A stretch of 64,000 nucleotides of DNA from Streptomyces sp. NBC_00878 (GCF_026341515.1 NZ_JAPEOK010000001.1:1798001-1862000); one strand, 5' to 3'; shown: positions 25,273-33,350, counted from the stretch's first letter. A program made the numbers and translations. Notes: a model not told the origin generated them from the letters alone.

Positions 25273-25471
25273 GTGCTGCTCCCCTCGTCGCGCCTGCGCG
25301 GCCCATTTCTCGCATTACGCGACAACTGGGAGCAAGCGCGACGAGTCGCACGTCAGTGGGGCTCAACGGACGTAACCGCCGGTGGGAGCCCTACGGCGGA
25401 CGGCGGAGCCATACCGAAAACCACTCGAAACGGTGAGCGTGAGAATCGCCCGGCCGAGCGTCTCCGCACAC

Positions 25472-25558
25472 CCACGGCGACCGCCCGAAGGGTCACTTCT
25501 CCACGGCGACCGCCCGGAGGGCTACTTCTCCACCTTGAGCGCCCGGAGGGCTACTTCT
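25472..25558. repeat. Three tandem 29-bp repeats
   Basis: Units at 25472-25500, 25501-25529 and 25530-25558 share CCACGGCGACCGCCCGGAGG and then GCTACTTCT; unit 1 has two changes, unit 3 has altered bases 5-10. The last unit includes the stop codon and final lysine codon of the SRPBCC gene, so the array looks like repeated duplication of that gene's 3' end away from the coding region. Confidence 0.9.
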
Positions 25559-25994
25559 CCACCTCGGTGGCGAGCTTCGCCAGCACCTCGTCGTAGATCC
25601 GCCCGAGGCCCTTGGGCGCGAAGGTCTTCTCGAAGAAGCCGCCGATGCCGCCGGCGCCGTTCCAGACGGTGGTCACGACGACCCGGGACTTGCCCTCGCC
25701 GGCCGGGGTGACCCGCCAGGTGGTCACCATCGTGGAGTTGCGGTCCTTCTCGACGAGCTCGCCGTCGGTGGGCTCGCTCACTTCGAGCAGGCAGTCGCGG
25801 ACGCGCTTGCTCGTGGCCTGGAGCTTCCAGTGGACGAGGCTGCCCTCGCCGTCACCGCCCTCGCGCACCTCGTACTCGCTGAAGTGCCCGCTCAGGAGCT
25901 TCGCACGCGTGCCGGTGTAGTCGGCCAGCGCATCGAACACGTCATCCGGCTGAGCCGCTACGACTCGCTCCGTGGTGGCCTCGACCTGCGCCAT
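25551..25994 (-). CDS. SRPBCC-family (polyketide cyclase/dehydrase-like) protein
   Basis: A 147-residue START/Bet v1-fold protein that binds hydrophobic ligands in an internal cavity. It begins MAQVEATTERVVAAQPDDVFDALADY and ends with a long amphipathic helix (FAPKGLGRIYDEVLAKLATEVEK), both typical. There is no catalytic signature. The ATG at 25994 has a GGAGG site. The gene is divergent from the radical SAM gene with a 184-base gap containing the SOS box, and only the radical SAM side shows the -10 close to that box. Its stop codon lies inside a tandem repeat array. Confidence 0.82.
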   Translation of the reverse strand: MAQVEATTERVVAAQPDDVFDALADYTGTRAKLLSGHFSEYEVREGGDGEGSLVHWKLQATSKRVRDCLLEVSEPTDGELVEKDRNSTMVTTWRVTPAGEGKSRVVVTTVWNGAGGIGGFFEKTFAPKGLGRIYDEVLAKLATEVEK

Positions 25995-26134
25995 TGCGTT
26001 CCTCCAGCACTCGGGATCTCGGGGGTCAGCGCTCAGCCAACCATCAGGCGGGCGAGCCGCCCAAATCGGGGTCCCCTCAGGGGCCCGGAGCCCCGGACGC
26101 CACGCCGATCGAAAATGAGTTCGCACGATCAAGG

Positions 26135-26146
26135 GAACATGTGTTC
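26135..26146. promoter_or_regulatory. LexA (SOS) box
   Basis: GAACATGTGTTC is a perfect GAAC-N4-GTTC palindrome, the actinobacterial LexA core (CGAACN4GTTCG). It sits directly against the TATTCT -10 box of the radical SAM gene, the normal repressor geometry. Confidence 0.75.
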
Positions 26147-26152
26147 TATTCT
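26147..26152 (+). promoter_or_regulatory. -10 box of the radical SAM gene
   Basis: TATTCT immediately follows the LexA palindrome and lies 26 bases before the ATG at 26179, leaving room for a short leader containing the GAGGAGG ribosome binding site. Confidence 0.55.
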
Positions 26153-26178
26153 GTACCCAGTGCTATCGAGGAGGCCTC

Positions 26179-27210
26179 ATGCGCTGGGAGAACCTCACAG
26201 TGGAGTCCGGCGGGAACCCGCCGAGGGATGCCGCGCTGTTCGGCGCGGACGCGGTGACGACACGTACGTTCGACACCCCGGAGTTCCGTGGAATCACGTT
26301 CCACGAGATCCGGGCCAAGTCGATCGTGAACCGGGTGCCGGGCGCCTCGCGCATGCCCTTCGAGTGGACGGTCAACCCCTATCGGGGGTGCACGCACGCG
26401 TGTGTCTACTGTTTCGCCCGCAAGACCCACAGCTATCTGGACCTCGACACGGGGCTCGGCTTCGACAGCCAGATCGTGGTGAAGGTGAACGCCCCGGAGC
26501 TGCTCCGACGGCATCTCGGTTCGCGGCGCTGGCTCGGCGACCACATAGCGATGGGCACGAACGTGGACTGCTACCAGCGCGCCGAGGGCCGCTACCAGCT
26601 GATGCCCGGCATCATCGCGGCCCTGCGCGACCACGCGAACCCCTTCTCGATCCTCACCAAGGGCACGCTGATCCTGCGTGACCTCGACCTCCTGAAGCAG
26701 GCAGCCGCGGTCACCGAGGTCGGGATCTCCGTCTCCGTGGGCTTCACCGACCGCGAGCTGTGGCGGACCGTGGAGCCGGGCACGCCCGCCCCCGAGCGCC
26801 GCCTCGACGCCGTCCGCACGCTCAGCGACCACGGCATCGACTGCGGGGTCCTGATGGCCCCGGTGATCCCCTTCCTTGGCGACGACCCGTCCCAACTGCG
26901 CGCCACGGTACGGGCGATCGCGGCATCCGGCGCGACCTCGGTCACCCCGCTCGTGCTGCATCTGCGGCCGGGGGCACGCGAGTGGTTCATGGACTGGCTG
27001 CGGCACCACCACCCGTATCTGGTGCGCCGCTACGAGCGGCTGTACGCGGAGGGGGCCTACGCCCCGAAGTGGTACCAGCGCCGGATCACCCGTCAGGTCC
27101 ACGAACTGGCCGAGGAGTACGGGATAGGCCCCACGCGCGCGGGGATGCCCCGCAGGATCCCGGCACTCGAACCGGCCGTTCCGGAGCCCACCCAACTCAC
27201 GTTCCTCTGA
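26179..27210 (+). CDS. Rv2578c-family radical SAM protein
   Basis: A 343-residue radical SAM enzyme. The cluster motif CxxxCxxC is Cys71-Cys75-Cys78 in GCTHACVYCFARKTH, followed by a TIM-barrel half with FSILTKGTLILRDLDLL and VSVGFTD. This short form with an HxxPY-like C-terminal region belongs to the group of M. tuberculosis Rv2578c and is distantly related to spore-photoproduct-lyase-like (SplB) proteins. The reaction is unknown. The start has a GAGGAGG site and the promoter carries a LexA box, so induction by DNA damage is the likely regulation, suggesting a repair-related role. As I remember, Rv2578c is also in the mycobacterial SOS regulon; I could not check this. Confidence 0.87.
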   Translation: MRWENLTVESGGNPPRDAALFGADAVTTRTFDTPEFRGITFHEIRAKSIVNRVPGASRMPFEWTVNPYRGCTHACVYCFARKTHSYLDLDTGLGFDSQIVVKVNAPELLRRHLGSRRWLGDHIAMGTNVDCYQRAEGRYQLMPGIIAALRDHANPFSILTKGTLILRDLDLLKQAAAVTEVGISVSVGFTDRELWRTVEPGTPAPERRLDAVRTLSDHGIDCGVLMAPVIPFLGDDPSQLRATVRAIAASGATSVTPLVLHLRPGAREWFMDWLRHHHPYLVRRYERLYAEGAYAPKWYQRRITRQVHELAEEYGIGPTRAGMPRRIPALEPAVPEPTQLTFL

Positions 27211-27512
27211 CCGGAGCGCCTACCTCTGACCAGCCCCCTGCCCCCGACCGGCACCCCCACCTCGTCTGACCAGCGCGTCTCTTCGGCATCCGGGCGCATC
27301 ACGCGATCCGATCGGGTCAAACTCTTGCCAGAATCGGTCCTTCCGGGCGCCCGCTCCGGGACGATACGGCGAAGGCCGTGACACGTGCACGGCCCGATCC
27401 CTCCGTCCTGGGAGGTCCCATGCCGCATCTCCCCGGGGGGCAACCCCCGGACCCCCGGCCCGAGGAACAGGCCGGAATCCCTGCCCGGAACATCCATGCG
27501 AGGCGATTCACC

Positions 27513-29111
27513 GTGAACCGACGCGCAGCCGCTCTGTGCGGTGCCGCCGCTGTGGTGGCCGGAATGATCACCGCGGTCCCGGCCGGCGCGAGCGCGGGCT
27601 CCACGACCGCGACAGCGACCGCTCCGCGCACCACGCTCTCCGCCGACTCGGCGAAGCTCACCTGGAAGAAGTGCGGCACCACCAGCTATCCGACGCTCCA
27701 GTGCGCGTCCCTGAAGGTGCCGCTCGACCACGCGAACCCGCGCGGCGAGCGCATCACCCTCGCGCTGTCCCGGGTCCCGCACACCGCGAAGAAGTCCCAG
27801 GGGCCGCTCCTGGTGAACCCGGGCGGCCCCGGCGGCAGCGGTCTCACGCTCGCCGGGTTCGTCGCGGCCTCGCTGCCGAAGGCGGTGGCGTCGCAGTACG
27901 ACGTCATCGGCTTCGATCCGCGCGGCGTCGGCGCGAGCAGGCCGGCCCCGAACTGCAAGCCCGGGCACTTCGCGCCCGTACGCCCCGACTCGGTGCCGAA
28001 CACCCCCGCCCTGGAGAAGGCCAACCTCGACCGGGTCGAGGCCTTCGCGAAGGCCTGCGGCACGAAGTACGGGAAGCTGCTTCCGTACCTCGACACCGTG
28101 AGCGCGGTCCAGGACATGGACGCGATCCGGCACGCGCTCGGCGCCAAGAAGATCAACTACTTCGGGTACTCGTACGGCACCTACCTGGGCGCGGTCTACG
28201 CGAAGCTCTACCCGGATCGCGTACGGCGCATGGTGCTCGACTCCATCGTCGACCCCACCGGGGTGTGGTACGACGACAACCTCGCGCAGGACTACGCCTT
28301 CAACGACCGTCACCAGGCCTTCATGGCGTGGGTCGCCAAGCACAACGCGACGTACAAGCTCGGCACCGATCCGGAGAAGATCGAGGCCAAGTGGTACGCG
28401 ATGAGGGCGGCGCTGGCGAAGAGGCCCGCGGACAAGACGGTGGGCGCCTCCGAACTGGAGGACACGTTCGTGCCCGGCGGCTACTTCAACGGCTTCTGGC
28501 CGTATCTCGCGGAGGCGTTCGCGGCGTTCGTGAACGACAAGAACGACGATCCGCTGGTCGAGGCGTACGAGAACTTCGGTGCCGTCGACGCCGCGGGCGA
28601 CAACAGCTACAGCATCTACACCTCGGTGCAGTGCCGTGACGCGTCCTGGCCGCGCGACTGGGAGCAGTGGCGCGAGGACAACTGGAAGGTCCACGAGAAG
28701 GCGCCCTTCATGACGTGGAGCAACGCCTGGTACAACGCGCCGTGCGCGTTCTGGCCGACGGACTCCCTGGAGCCCGTGGACGTCTCCAACGACTCGGTGC
28801 CGCCGGTGCTGCTGTTCCAGGCGACGGACGACGCGGCCACTCCGTACGAGGGTGGCGTCACCGTCCACCACCTCCTGCGCGGCTCCAGCCTGGTGGTCGA
28901 GCAGGGAGGCGGCAACCACGGCATCACGCTGAGCGGGAACGCCTGTCTGGACAAGCATCTGGCCACGTATCTGACCAACGGCAAGGTGCCCCGCGGTGGC
29001 GGCGCGATCGACGCGGTGTGCAAGAAGCTGCCCGATCCGTCACCGATGAGCACGAAGGCGTCGCCCTCGCGCGGCGCGACTCTGCACGGGCTGCTCGGCT
29101 TCCGGGGCTGA
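27513..29111 (+). CDS. Secreted alpha/beta-hydrolase, tripeptidyl aminopeptidase-like (TAP C-terminal)
   Basis: About 532 residues from the GTG at 27513. The signal peptide VNRRAAALCGAAAVVAGMIT runs to an AGASA cleavage region. The oxyanion motif is NPGGPGGSG, the nucleophile serine lies in GYSYGTYLG, the catalytic Asp probably in FQATDDAATP and the His in GGGNHGITLSG, with a TAP-like C-terminal domain. Streptomyces SlpD/SlpE and Tap peptidases share this layout and remove N-terminal tri- or dipeptides outside the cell. An in-frame ATG at 27420 with a textbook GGAGGT site would add a 31-residue hydrophilic leader encoded by a GGGGGGCAACCCCCGG hairpin, so the true start is uncertain. Confidence 0.85.
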   Translation: MNRRAAALCGAAAVVAGMITAVPAGASAGSTTATATAPRTTLSADSAKLTWKKCGTTSYPTLQCASLKVPLDHANPRGERITLALSRVPHTAKKSQGPLLVNPGGPGGSGLTLAGFVAASLPKAVASQYDVIGFDPRGVGASRPAPNCKPGHFAPVRPDSVPNTPALEKANLDRVEAFAKACGTKYGKLLPYLDTVSAVQDMDAIRHALGAKKINYFGYSYGTYLGAVYAKLYPDRVRRMVLDSIVDPTGVWYDDNLAQDYAFNDRHQAFMAWVAKHNATYKLGTDPEKIEAKWYAMRAALAKRPADKTVGASELEDTFVPGGYFNGFWPYLAEAFAAFVNDKNDDPLVEAYENFGAVDAAGDNSYSIYTSVQCRDASWPRDWEQWREDNWKVHEKAPFMTWSNAWYNAPCAFWPTDSLEPVDVSNDSVPPVLLFQATDDAATPYEGGVTVHHLLRGSSLVVEQGGGNHGITLSGNACLDKHLATYLTNGKVPRGGGAIDAVCKKLPDPSPMSTKASPSRGATLHGLLGFRG

Positions 29112-29187
29112 GCCCCGGAAGCCGAGCGGAGGTGAGCGGCGGTTGTCCGTCGGGGGCGTTGTCAGTGCCGTGGTGCAGGATTGATCC

Positions 29188-29586
29188 ATGGCCGAACTGA
29201 CGCGCATCACAGCCCCCGACGGGGTCGCCCCCGCCGCCGCGTACACACACGTCGTCATGGGCTCGGGCCGCTTCGTGGCGATCTCGGGCCAGCTCGCGCT
29301 CGACGAGGACGGCAAGCTCGTCGGCGAGGACGACCCGGCGGCCCAGGCCCGCCAGATCTTCGAAAACCTGCGACGCTGCCTGGCCTCGGCCGGAGCCACT
29401 TTCGCAGACGTGGTCAAACTGACCTTCTTCGTCACGGACATGGCCCACATGCCGGCCATCCGCGCGGCCAGAGACACACACATACCCCCGACCCACCTCC
29501 CAGCCGCCTCGGCCGTCCAGGTCACGGCCCTGGTGAGCCCAGAGTTCCTGATGGAAATCGAGGCGTACGCGGTGCTGCCCGAGTGA
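29188..29586 (+). CDS. RidA/YjgF-family protein lacking the catalytic arginine
   Basis: A 132-residue member of the Rid family, trimeric proteins of which the archetype hydrolyses reactive enamines and imines such as 2-aminoacrylate. The fold signatures GRFVAISGQLALDEDGKLVG and LASAGATFADVVKLTFFVTD are clear. At the conserved PARSxV position the sequence is PAASAV, so residue 107 is Ala where RidA has the substrate-binding Arg. Enamine deaminase activity is therefore doubtful, as in the Rid4-Rid7 subgroups. The gene begins 77 bases after the secreted peptidase gene, with no clear ribosome binding site. Confidence 0.85.
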   Translation: MAELTRITAPDGVAPAAAYTHVVMGSGRFVAISGQLALDEDGKLVGEDDPAAQARQIFENLRRCLASAGATFADVVKLTFFVTDMAHMPAIRAARDTHIPPTHLPAASAVQVTALVSPEFLMEIEAYAVLPE

Positions 29587-29632
29587 TCGACAGGTCCGCC
29601 GAAATTGGCGGGCTCCCTGGCCCGCGGCCTCC

Positions 29633-29638
29633 TAGGGT
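29633..29638 (+). promoter_or_regulatory. -10 box of a leaderless transcript
   Basis: TAGGGT stands 6 bases before the ATG at 29645, the spacing for transcription to start on the codon itself. No Shine-Dalgarno precedes the gene. Confidence 0.55.
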
Positions 29639-29644
29639 GCCGCC

Positions 29645-30214
29645 ATGGACGACCGCCCCCGCAGCCCCTCCCCCTTCCTCTCCCCCTCCCCCGCCCTTCG
29701 CGTCCGCGAGATGGCCCTGGCCGACTGTCCCCGCGTGGCCGGGATCCGCGTACGCGGCTGGCAGACCGCGTACAAGGGATTGATGCCGCAGGCCTACCTC
29801 GACGGGCTCGACGTGGCGGACGAGGTCGTGCGTCGGCGGAGCCACTTCGAGCAGGCCGGTGAGGGTGTGGTGAACCTAGTCGCGGAGTGGGACGGCGACA
29901 TCGTCGGCTGGGCCTGCCACGGGCCGTACAGGGAGGGTGAACTCCGCACCCCGGACGCCGAGTTGTACGCGATCTATGTGGACCCCGACCGGCTCGCGCG
30001 CGGGGTGGGACGCGCCCTGTTGCGGGAGTCCGCGGCCCGCTGCACCGCCGCGGGGCACGGCCGGATGCTGCTGTGGGTCCTCCAGGAGAACGCGAACGCG
30101 CGTCGCTTCTACGAGAAGGCCGGTTTCGTACGGGACGGAGTCGAGGAACCCTTCGAGGTGGACGGAGTCGAGGTGCCCGAGGTGCGGTATGCCCGTGTGC
30201 TGGGCGGCTGCTGA
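29645..30214 (+). CDS. GNAT-family N-acetyltransferase
   Basis: 189 residues. After a Ser/Pro-rich N-terminus (about 22 residues) comes a standard GNAT domain: WQTAYKGLMPQAYLDGL, the beta4 strand ELYAIYVDPDRLARGVGRALL with the acetyl-CoA pyrophosphate loop RxxGxGxxL, and WVLQENANARRFYEKAGF. This resembles the RimI-like group that acts on small molecules or protein N-termini, and the substrate is not deducible. It is convergent with the histidine kinase gene, whose stop lies 8 bases beyond. Confidence 0.85.
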   Translation: MDDRPRSPSPFLSPSPALRVREMALADCPRVAGIRVRGWQTAYKGLMPQAYLDGLDVADEVVRRRSHFEQAGEGVVNLVAEWDGDIVGWACHGPYREGELRTPDAELYAIYVDPDRLARGVGRALLRESAARCTAAGHGRMLLWVLQENANARRFYEKAGFVRDGVEEPFEVDGVEVPEVRYARVLGGC

Positions 30215-30221
30215 GGGAGGC

Positions 30222-31280
30222 TCACGGGCTGGGGCTCGTGCCCTTGGGGCCTGTGTGCTGGGGACTCGTGCCCTTGGGGCCTGTGGCCTGGGGCAGGGTC
30301 ACGCAGAAGATGGCGCCGTTCGGGTGGCCGGGCTCGTACCAGGCGTCGCCGCCATTCGCGCGGGCCAGGCTGCGGGCGATCCACAGACCCAGCCCTGTGC
30401 CCTCGGTGGCCGCCGCCGTGGCGGGGTCGCGGCGGTAGCGCTCGAAGAGGTGCGGCACGAACGCCCCGGGGACACCGGGGCCGTGGTCCGCGACGCGCAG
30501 CTCGACGCGTCCGCCGGTGGCATGCGCCGTGATCTCCACGGGCTCCCGACCGTAGGCGAGGGCGTTCTCCAGGTAGTTGGTGAAGATCTCGGCGAGGCCC
30601 ACCCGGTCGACCTGTGCCACCAGGTGCGGTGAAACGGCCAGTCGCAGATCACGGCCGCGGGCCGCGGACTCGGCGAGCCGATCCCGGATGAAGTCCAGCA
30701 CCTCCACCGCTTCCGGCACACCCTGCTGCCAGGCCCCGTCGATACGGGCCGCGGTGAGCAGCTTGCGGACGAGCGACTGAAGACGGGCCGTGCGCTCGGC
30801 GATCCGCTCGACCAGTTCCGCCCGCCGCTCGTCCGTCAGATCGGGCGGGGGTTCCTTCAGTACGTGGACCAGGGCGCCCAAAGCGGCGAGCGGGTTGTGC
30901 AGTTGGTGCGCGGCCACCGCGACGACCACGCTCTGGTGTTCCAGGGCGGCCTGGAGGACGTGGTCGGCCTGACTGCGGCGGGTCCCGTCGCGCAGCGCGG
31001 CCACGTACAGCCGGCGCTCGTCGAGCCGGGCCAGGGTGACCCGCATCTCGACGACCTTGCTGCGGCCGTTCGGCAGGACCAGTGTGACCTCGGTGGCCTC
31101 CCCGTGCACGAGTGGAAAGCCGAATACTGAGCCGATCAGCTCGTCCGCGGGCCGCTCCAGCAGTGCCGCCGCGGCCGGGTTGCAGGCTCGTACGCATCCG
31201 TCGGCGTCCACCGCGACGATGCCGTCCGGCGCGGCCAGCATCATGGCCTCGTACAGATCCCGCGGCCCGTCGTCCGTCAT
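30222..31280 (-). CDS. PAS-domain sensor histidine kinase (cytoplasmic)
   Basis: 352 residues without membrane segments. A PAS domain spans ~8-115 (AAPDGIVAVDADGCVRACNPAAAALL), the dimerisation helix carries the phosphoacceptor in AVAAHQLHNPLAALG, and the ATPase domain shows the N box NYLENALAYG, G1 DHGPGVPG and G2 GTGLGLWIARSLA. The last 21 residues contain two GPKGTSP units from a 27-bp DNA duplication (30229-30285). The response regulator gene is divergent 351 bases away, an uncommon but plausible arrangement for a cognate pair. Start ATG 31280 gives MTDDGPRDLYEAMML; the open extension upstream covers an inverted-repeat element and is rejected. Confidence 0.87.
   Translation of the reverse strand: MTDDGPRDLYEAMMLAAPDGIVAVDADGCVRACNPAAAALLERPADELIGSVFGFPLVHGEATEVTLVLPNGRSKVVEMRVTLARLDERRLYVAALRDGTRRSQADHVLQAALEHQSVVVAVAAHQLHNPLAALGALVHVLKEPPPDLTDERRAELVERIAERTARLQSLVRKLLTAARIDGAWQQGVPEAVEVLDFIRDRLAESAARGRDLRLAVSPHLVAQVDRVGLAEIFTNYLENALAYGREPVEITAHATGGRVELRVADHGPGVPGAFVPHLFERYRRDPATAAATEGTGLGLWIARSLARANGGDAWYEPGHPNGAIFCVTLPQATGPKGTSPQHTGPKGTSPSP
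30229..30285. repeat. 27-bp tandem duplication in the 3' end of the histidine kinase gene
   Basis: GCTCGTGCCCTTGGGGCCTG recurs as GACTCGTGCCCTTGGGGCCTG shortly afterwards, each followed by TGT/TGG. The duplication is a multiple of three and adds a second GPKGTSP heptapeptide-like unit to the protein's C-terminus. Confidence 0.75.
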
Positions 31281-31285
31281 GGTGA

Positions 31286-31457
31286 TCGCCCCCGCCGCCC
31301 CTACCCTTTCCCGTCCCTTACTCGGGGGCTCCGCCCCCGAACCCCCGCTCCTCAAACGCCGGAGGGGCTGATGATTTCGCAGCCCAGGCCGACAAGCGGG
31401 GGCCTGGGGGCGCAGCCCCCAGAAAGGGACGGGAATGGGAAGGGGCGGCGGGGGCGA
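31286..31457. repeat. MITE-like element with 34-bp terminal inverted repeats
   Basis: The left arm (31286-31319) reads TCGCCCCCGCCGCCCCTACC and on to CCCTT; the right arm (31424-31457) is its reverse complement with two mismatches. Inside are two GC-rich hairpins (GGGGGCTCCGCCCCC and CTGGGGGCGCAGCCCCCAG), an ACCCCCGCT/AGCGGGGGC pair and the string CTCCTCAAACGCCGGAGGGG. I recognise the last as part of a very common Streptomyces intergenic repeat, from memory. There is no coding capacity. It fills the gap between the divergent kinase and regulator genes. Confidence 0.75.
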
Positions 31458-31631
31458 AAAACTACGTCTCCAGCCCCAACTCTGGACCGTGACAACGGCG
31501 TTGGGCCAGACACAGGGCACACAATTCCGCGTACGGCCGGGTCCCGACGGAGTCGTACGGCACTACGCTCGAAAGCACATCGCCACCACCGGCCCGGAGA
31601 AAGCCGGCCATCCGGAGGGGGAGGATCCGGG

Positions 31632-32264
31632 ATGATCCGCGTGCTCGTGGTCGAGGACCAGCGCGCGCTGGCCGACGCCCTGGCCATCGCCATCGCGGCG
31701 CAGCCCGACCTGGACTGCGGTGCCGCGGTGGGCACGGTCGACGAGGCGTTGCGGGAGGCGGCCCGTCGGCCGCCCTCCGTGGTGCTCATGGACATCCATC
31801 TGCCGGGCAGCAAGGACGGTATCGAGGGCACGCGGCTGCTGAAGGCCGCTCATCCCTCGACGCGGGTGGTCGTCCTCACCGCGGACGCGACCCCCGGCCA
31901 GCTGGCGCGGGCGGTGACCGCGGGCGCCTCGGCCTTCCTCGCCAAACACAGCGCCTTCGGGGACATCCTCACCGCGATCCGGACGACGGCCGACGGCAAG
32001 CTCCTGGTGGAGGAGTCCACGCTGGCGGCCCGGCTGCCCGAGCAGCAGTGGGAGCGGAGCGGGCTGACCCGCCGGGAGCACGAGGTGCTGGCCCTGCTCG
32101 CTCAGGGCCACGGCCTCAAGACGATCGCGGACCTGCTCGTCCTCAGCCGGCACACGGTACGCGGGCATGTGAAGAGCGTCCTGGTGAAGCTGGGCGCCCA
32201 CAGCCAGCTGGAGGCTGTGGTCACGGCAACGCGCCTGGGCATCCTGCCGCGCCCGACCACGTAG
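31632..32264 (+). CDS. NarL/FixJ-family response regulator
   Basis: 210 residues. The receiver domain has the acidic pocket VVEDQ, the phosphoacceptor Asp in VVLMDIHLPG, the switch Thr in VVVLTADA and the Lys in AFLAKHS. A LuxR-type helix-turn-helix follows (LTRREHEVLALLAQGHGLKTIADLLVLSRHTVRGHVKSVLVKLG). ATG 31632 has a GGAGGGGGAGG site. The neighbouring divergent PAS kinase is the likely partner. Confidence 0.9.
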   Translation: MIRVLVVEDQRALADALAIAIAAQPDLDCGAAVGTVDEALREAARRPPSVVLMDIHLPGSKDGIEGTRLLKAAHPSTRVVVLTADATPGQLARAVTAGASAFLAKHSAFGDILTAIRTTADGKLLVEESTLAARLPEQQWERSGLTRREHEVLALLAQGHGLKTIADLLVLSRHTVRGHVKSVLVKLGAHSQLEAVVTATRLGILPRPTT

Positions 32265-32386
32265 CACGGCCCAACGCCTAGCACCGCCGGACCACAAAAC
32301 ACTAACCATGAACCTCTTCCAGAAGCACGTGTGTCACGTATGGATAGGCACATCCGCCGACATCCGCCACATATGCCCATCCGCCC

Positions 32387-32980
32387 CTACTCCCGCGGCG
32401 CCCGCTGCGCCGGCAGCCTCTTCAGCGCACCGGCCGCCGCCTGCGCCAGCGTCGGATGGGCGAGGGCCTCGTTCAGGACGGGGCGGGCACGTTCGTCACC
32501 CAGCACCCCGAGCCCCTCCACACACGCGACGGCGACACGCCTGTACGGGTCGTGCGGGCGGAACCTGCGGGCGAGGGTCGTGATCAGCGCGGGTACGGAC
32601 TCGGGGGCGCGCAGCTCGACCAGAAGTCGTACCGGATGGAGCGCGTAGGCGACGCGCAGTTCGTTGGTGGCCAGGGCCGCCGCCGCACGGGCGGTGCGCG
32701 GGTCGCCGAGCCGGGCCAGGGCGTGCGCGGCGGACGCGCAGCGCTGCGGGTCACGGTGGTTGAGGAGCAGGACGAGCGCCTCGAAGGACCGCCGGTCTCC
32801 GGCCAGTCCGAGCCGGAAGGCGGCCAACTCCCGTGCCCAGAGCTGCTGTTCGGGGGCGACGAGCACGTCGGCCAGTTCGTCGAGGTCGCCGGTCGAGACC
32901 AGCCGTTCGTACGAGAACGACGCCGCCGCGCCCGCCTCGTGCCGTAAGCGCTGGGTGAGCGATCGCAACTCTTCGTCCAT
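32387..32980 (-). CDS. HEAT-repeat protein
   Basis: 197 residues made of short antiparallel helix pairs typical of HEAT/PBS-lyase repeats, for example ALVLLLNHRDPQRCASAAHALARLGDPRTARAAAALATN and ACVEGLGVLGDERARPVLNEALAH. There is no catalytic motif; such proteins act as binding scaffolds. Similar Streptomyces proteins are sometimes labelled adenylosuccinate lyase, which the sequence does not support. ATG 32980 is chosen over a TTG 9 bases upstream. A TAGGCT box (32994-32989 on the minus strand) ends 8 bases before it, hinting at leaderless or near-leaderless expression. Confidence 0.75.
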   Translation of the reverse strand: MDEELRSLTQRLRHEAGAAASFSYERLVSTGDLDELADVLVAPEQQLWARELAAFRLGLAGDRRSFEALVLLLNHRDPQRCASAAHALARLGDPRTARAAAALATNELRVAYALHPVRLLVELRAPESVPALITTLARRFRPHDPYRRVAVACVEGLGVLGDERARPVLNEALAHPTLAQAAAGALKRLPAQRAPRE

Positions 32981-32994
32981 ATCGCCCAAGCCTA

Positions 32995-33350
32995 TCGGCG
33001 ACGTACGTCACATTCACCAGGGACTGGCGCGCTCGTTACCCGCAAGTTAAGCTCAATCGAGCGAGTTACCCACTCGTGGACTTGCCCGAGGTGGCCTGGT
33101 GACGCAGCCGCCGCGGGTGCTGGTCGGTTCGGTACTTCGTGTACCTCAGTGTGCAGTTCAGTACGACACGGCTCCGGGACAGGGCCGGTCGGGTCTTCCT
33201 CACCATTTCGCGGGCCGGTGTTCCGGTCCGCTTCGGCACCGGGCGTGTGCGCGTTCGTAGCCCGGTATCACCCGCAAACACCGCACCGCGTGCGCCCGTT
33301 GGCGTATCCGGACGCGTCCCTCAGTCGTCACTCATTCCTGGAGTCCCGCG
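32995..33350. other. Divergent regulatory region upstream of the hydroxyacyl-CoA dehydrogenase gene
   Basis: No gene is supported in these 356 bases. Two perfect 5-N5-5 inverted repeats stand out, CGAGT-TACCC-ACTCG at 33062-33076 and GGTAC-TTCGT-GTACC at 33131-33145. A GTTACCC direct repeat lies about 30 bases apart near 33035 and 33065. They are operator candidates for the nearby TetR protein, with no direct evidence. A GGAG ribosome binding site precedes the ATG at 33351. Confidence 0.45.

Noticed and set aside
25472..25558. CRISPR-like array of 29-bp repeats
   Set aside because: The repeats are contiguous without spacers, are only three in number, and overlap a gene end. No cas gene is present in the window.
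30222..31520. Longer histidine kinase starting at 31520
   Set aside because: The extra 80 codons cover the inverted-repeat element, lack conserved residues and a ribosome binding site; ATG 31280 begins right before the PAS domain.
32387..32980. Adenylosuccinate lyase
   Set aside because: The protein is short, made of HEAT-like helices and lacks the lyase signature; the name would be a transferred misannotation.
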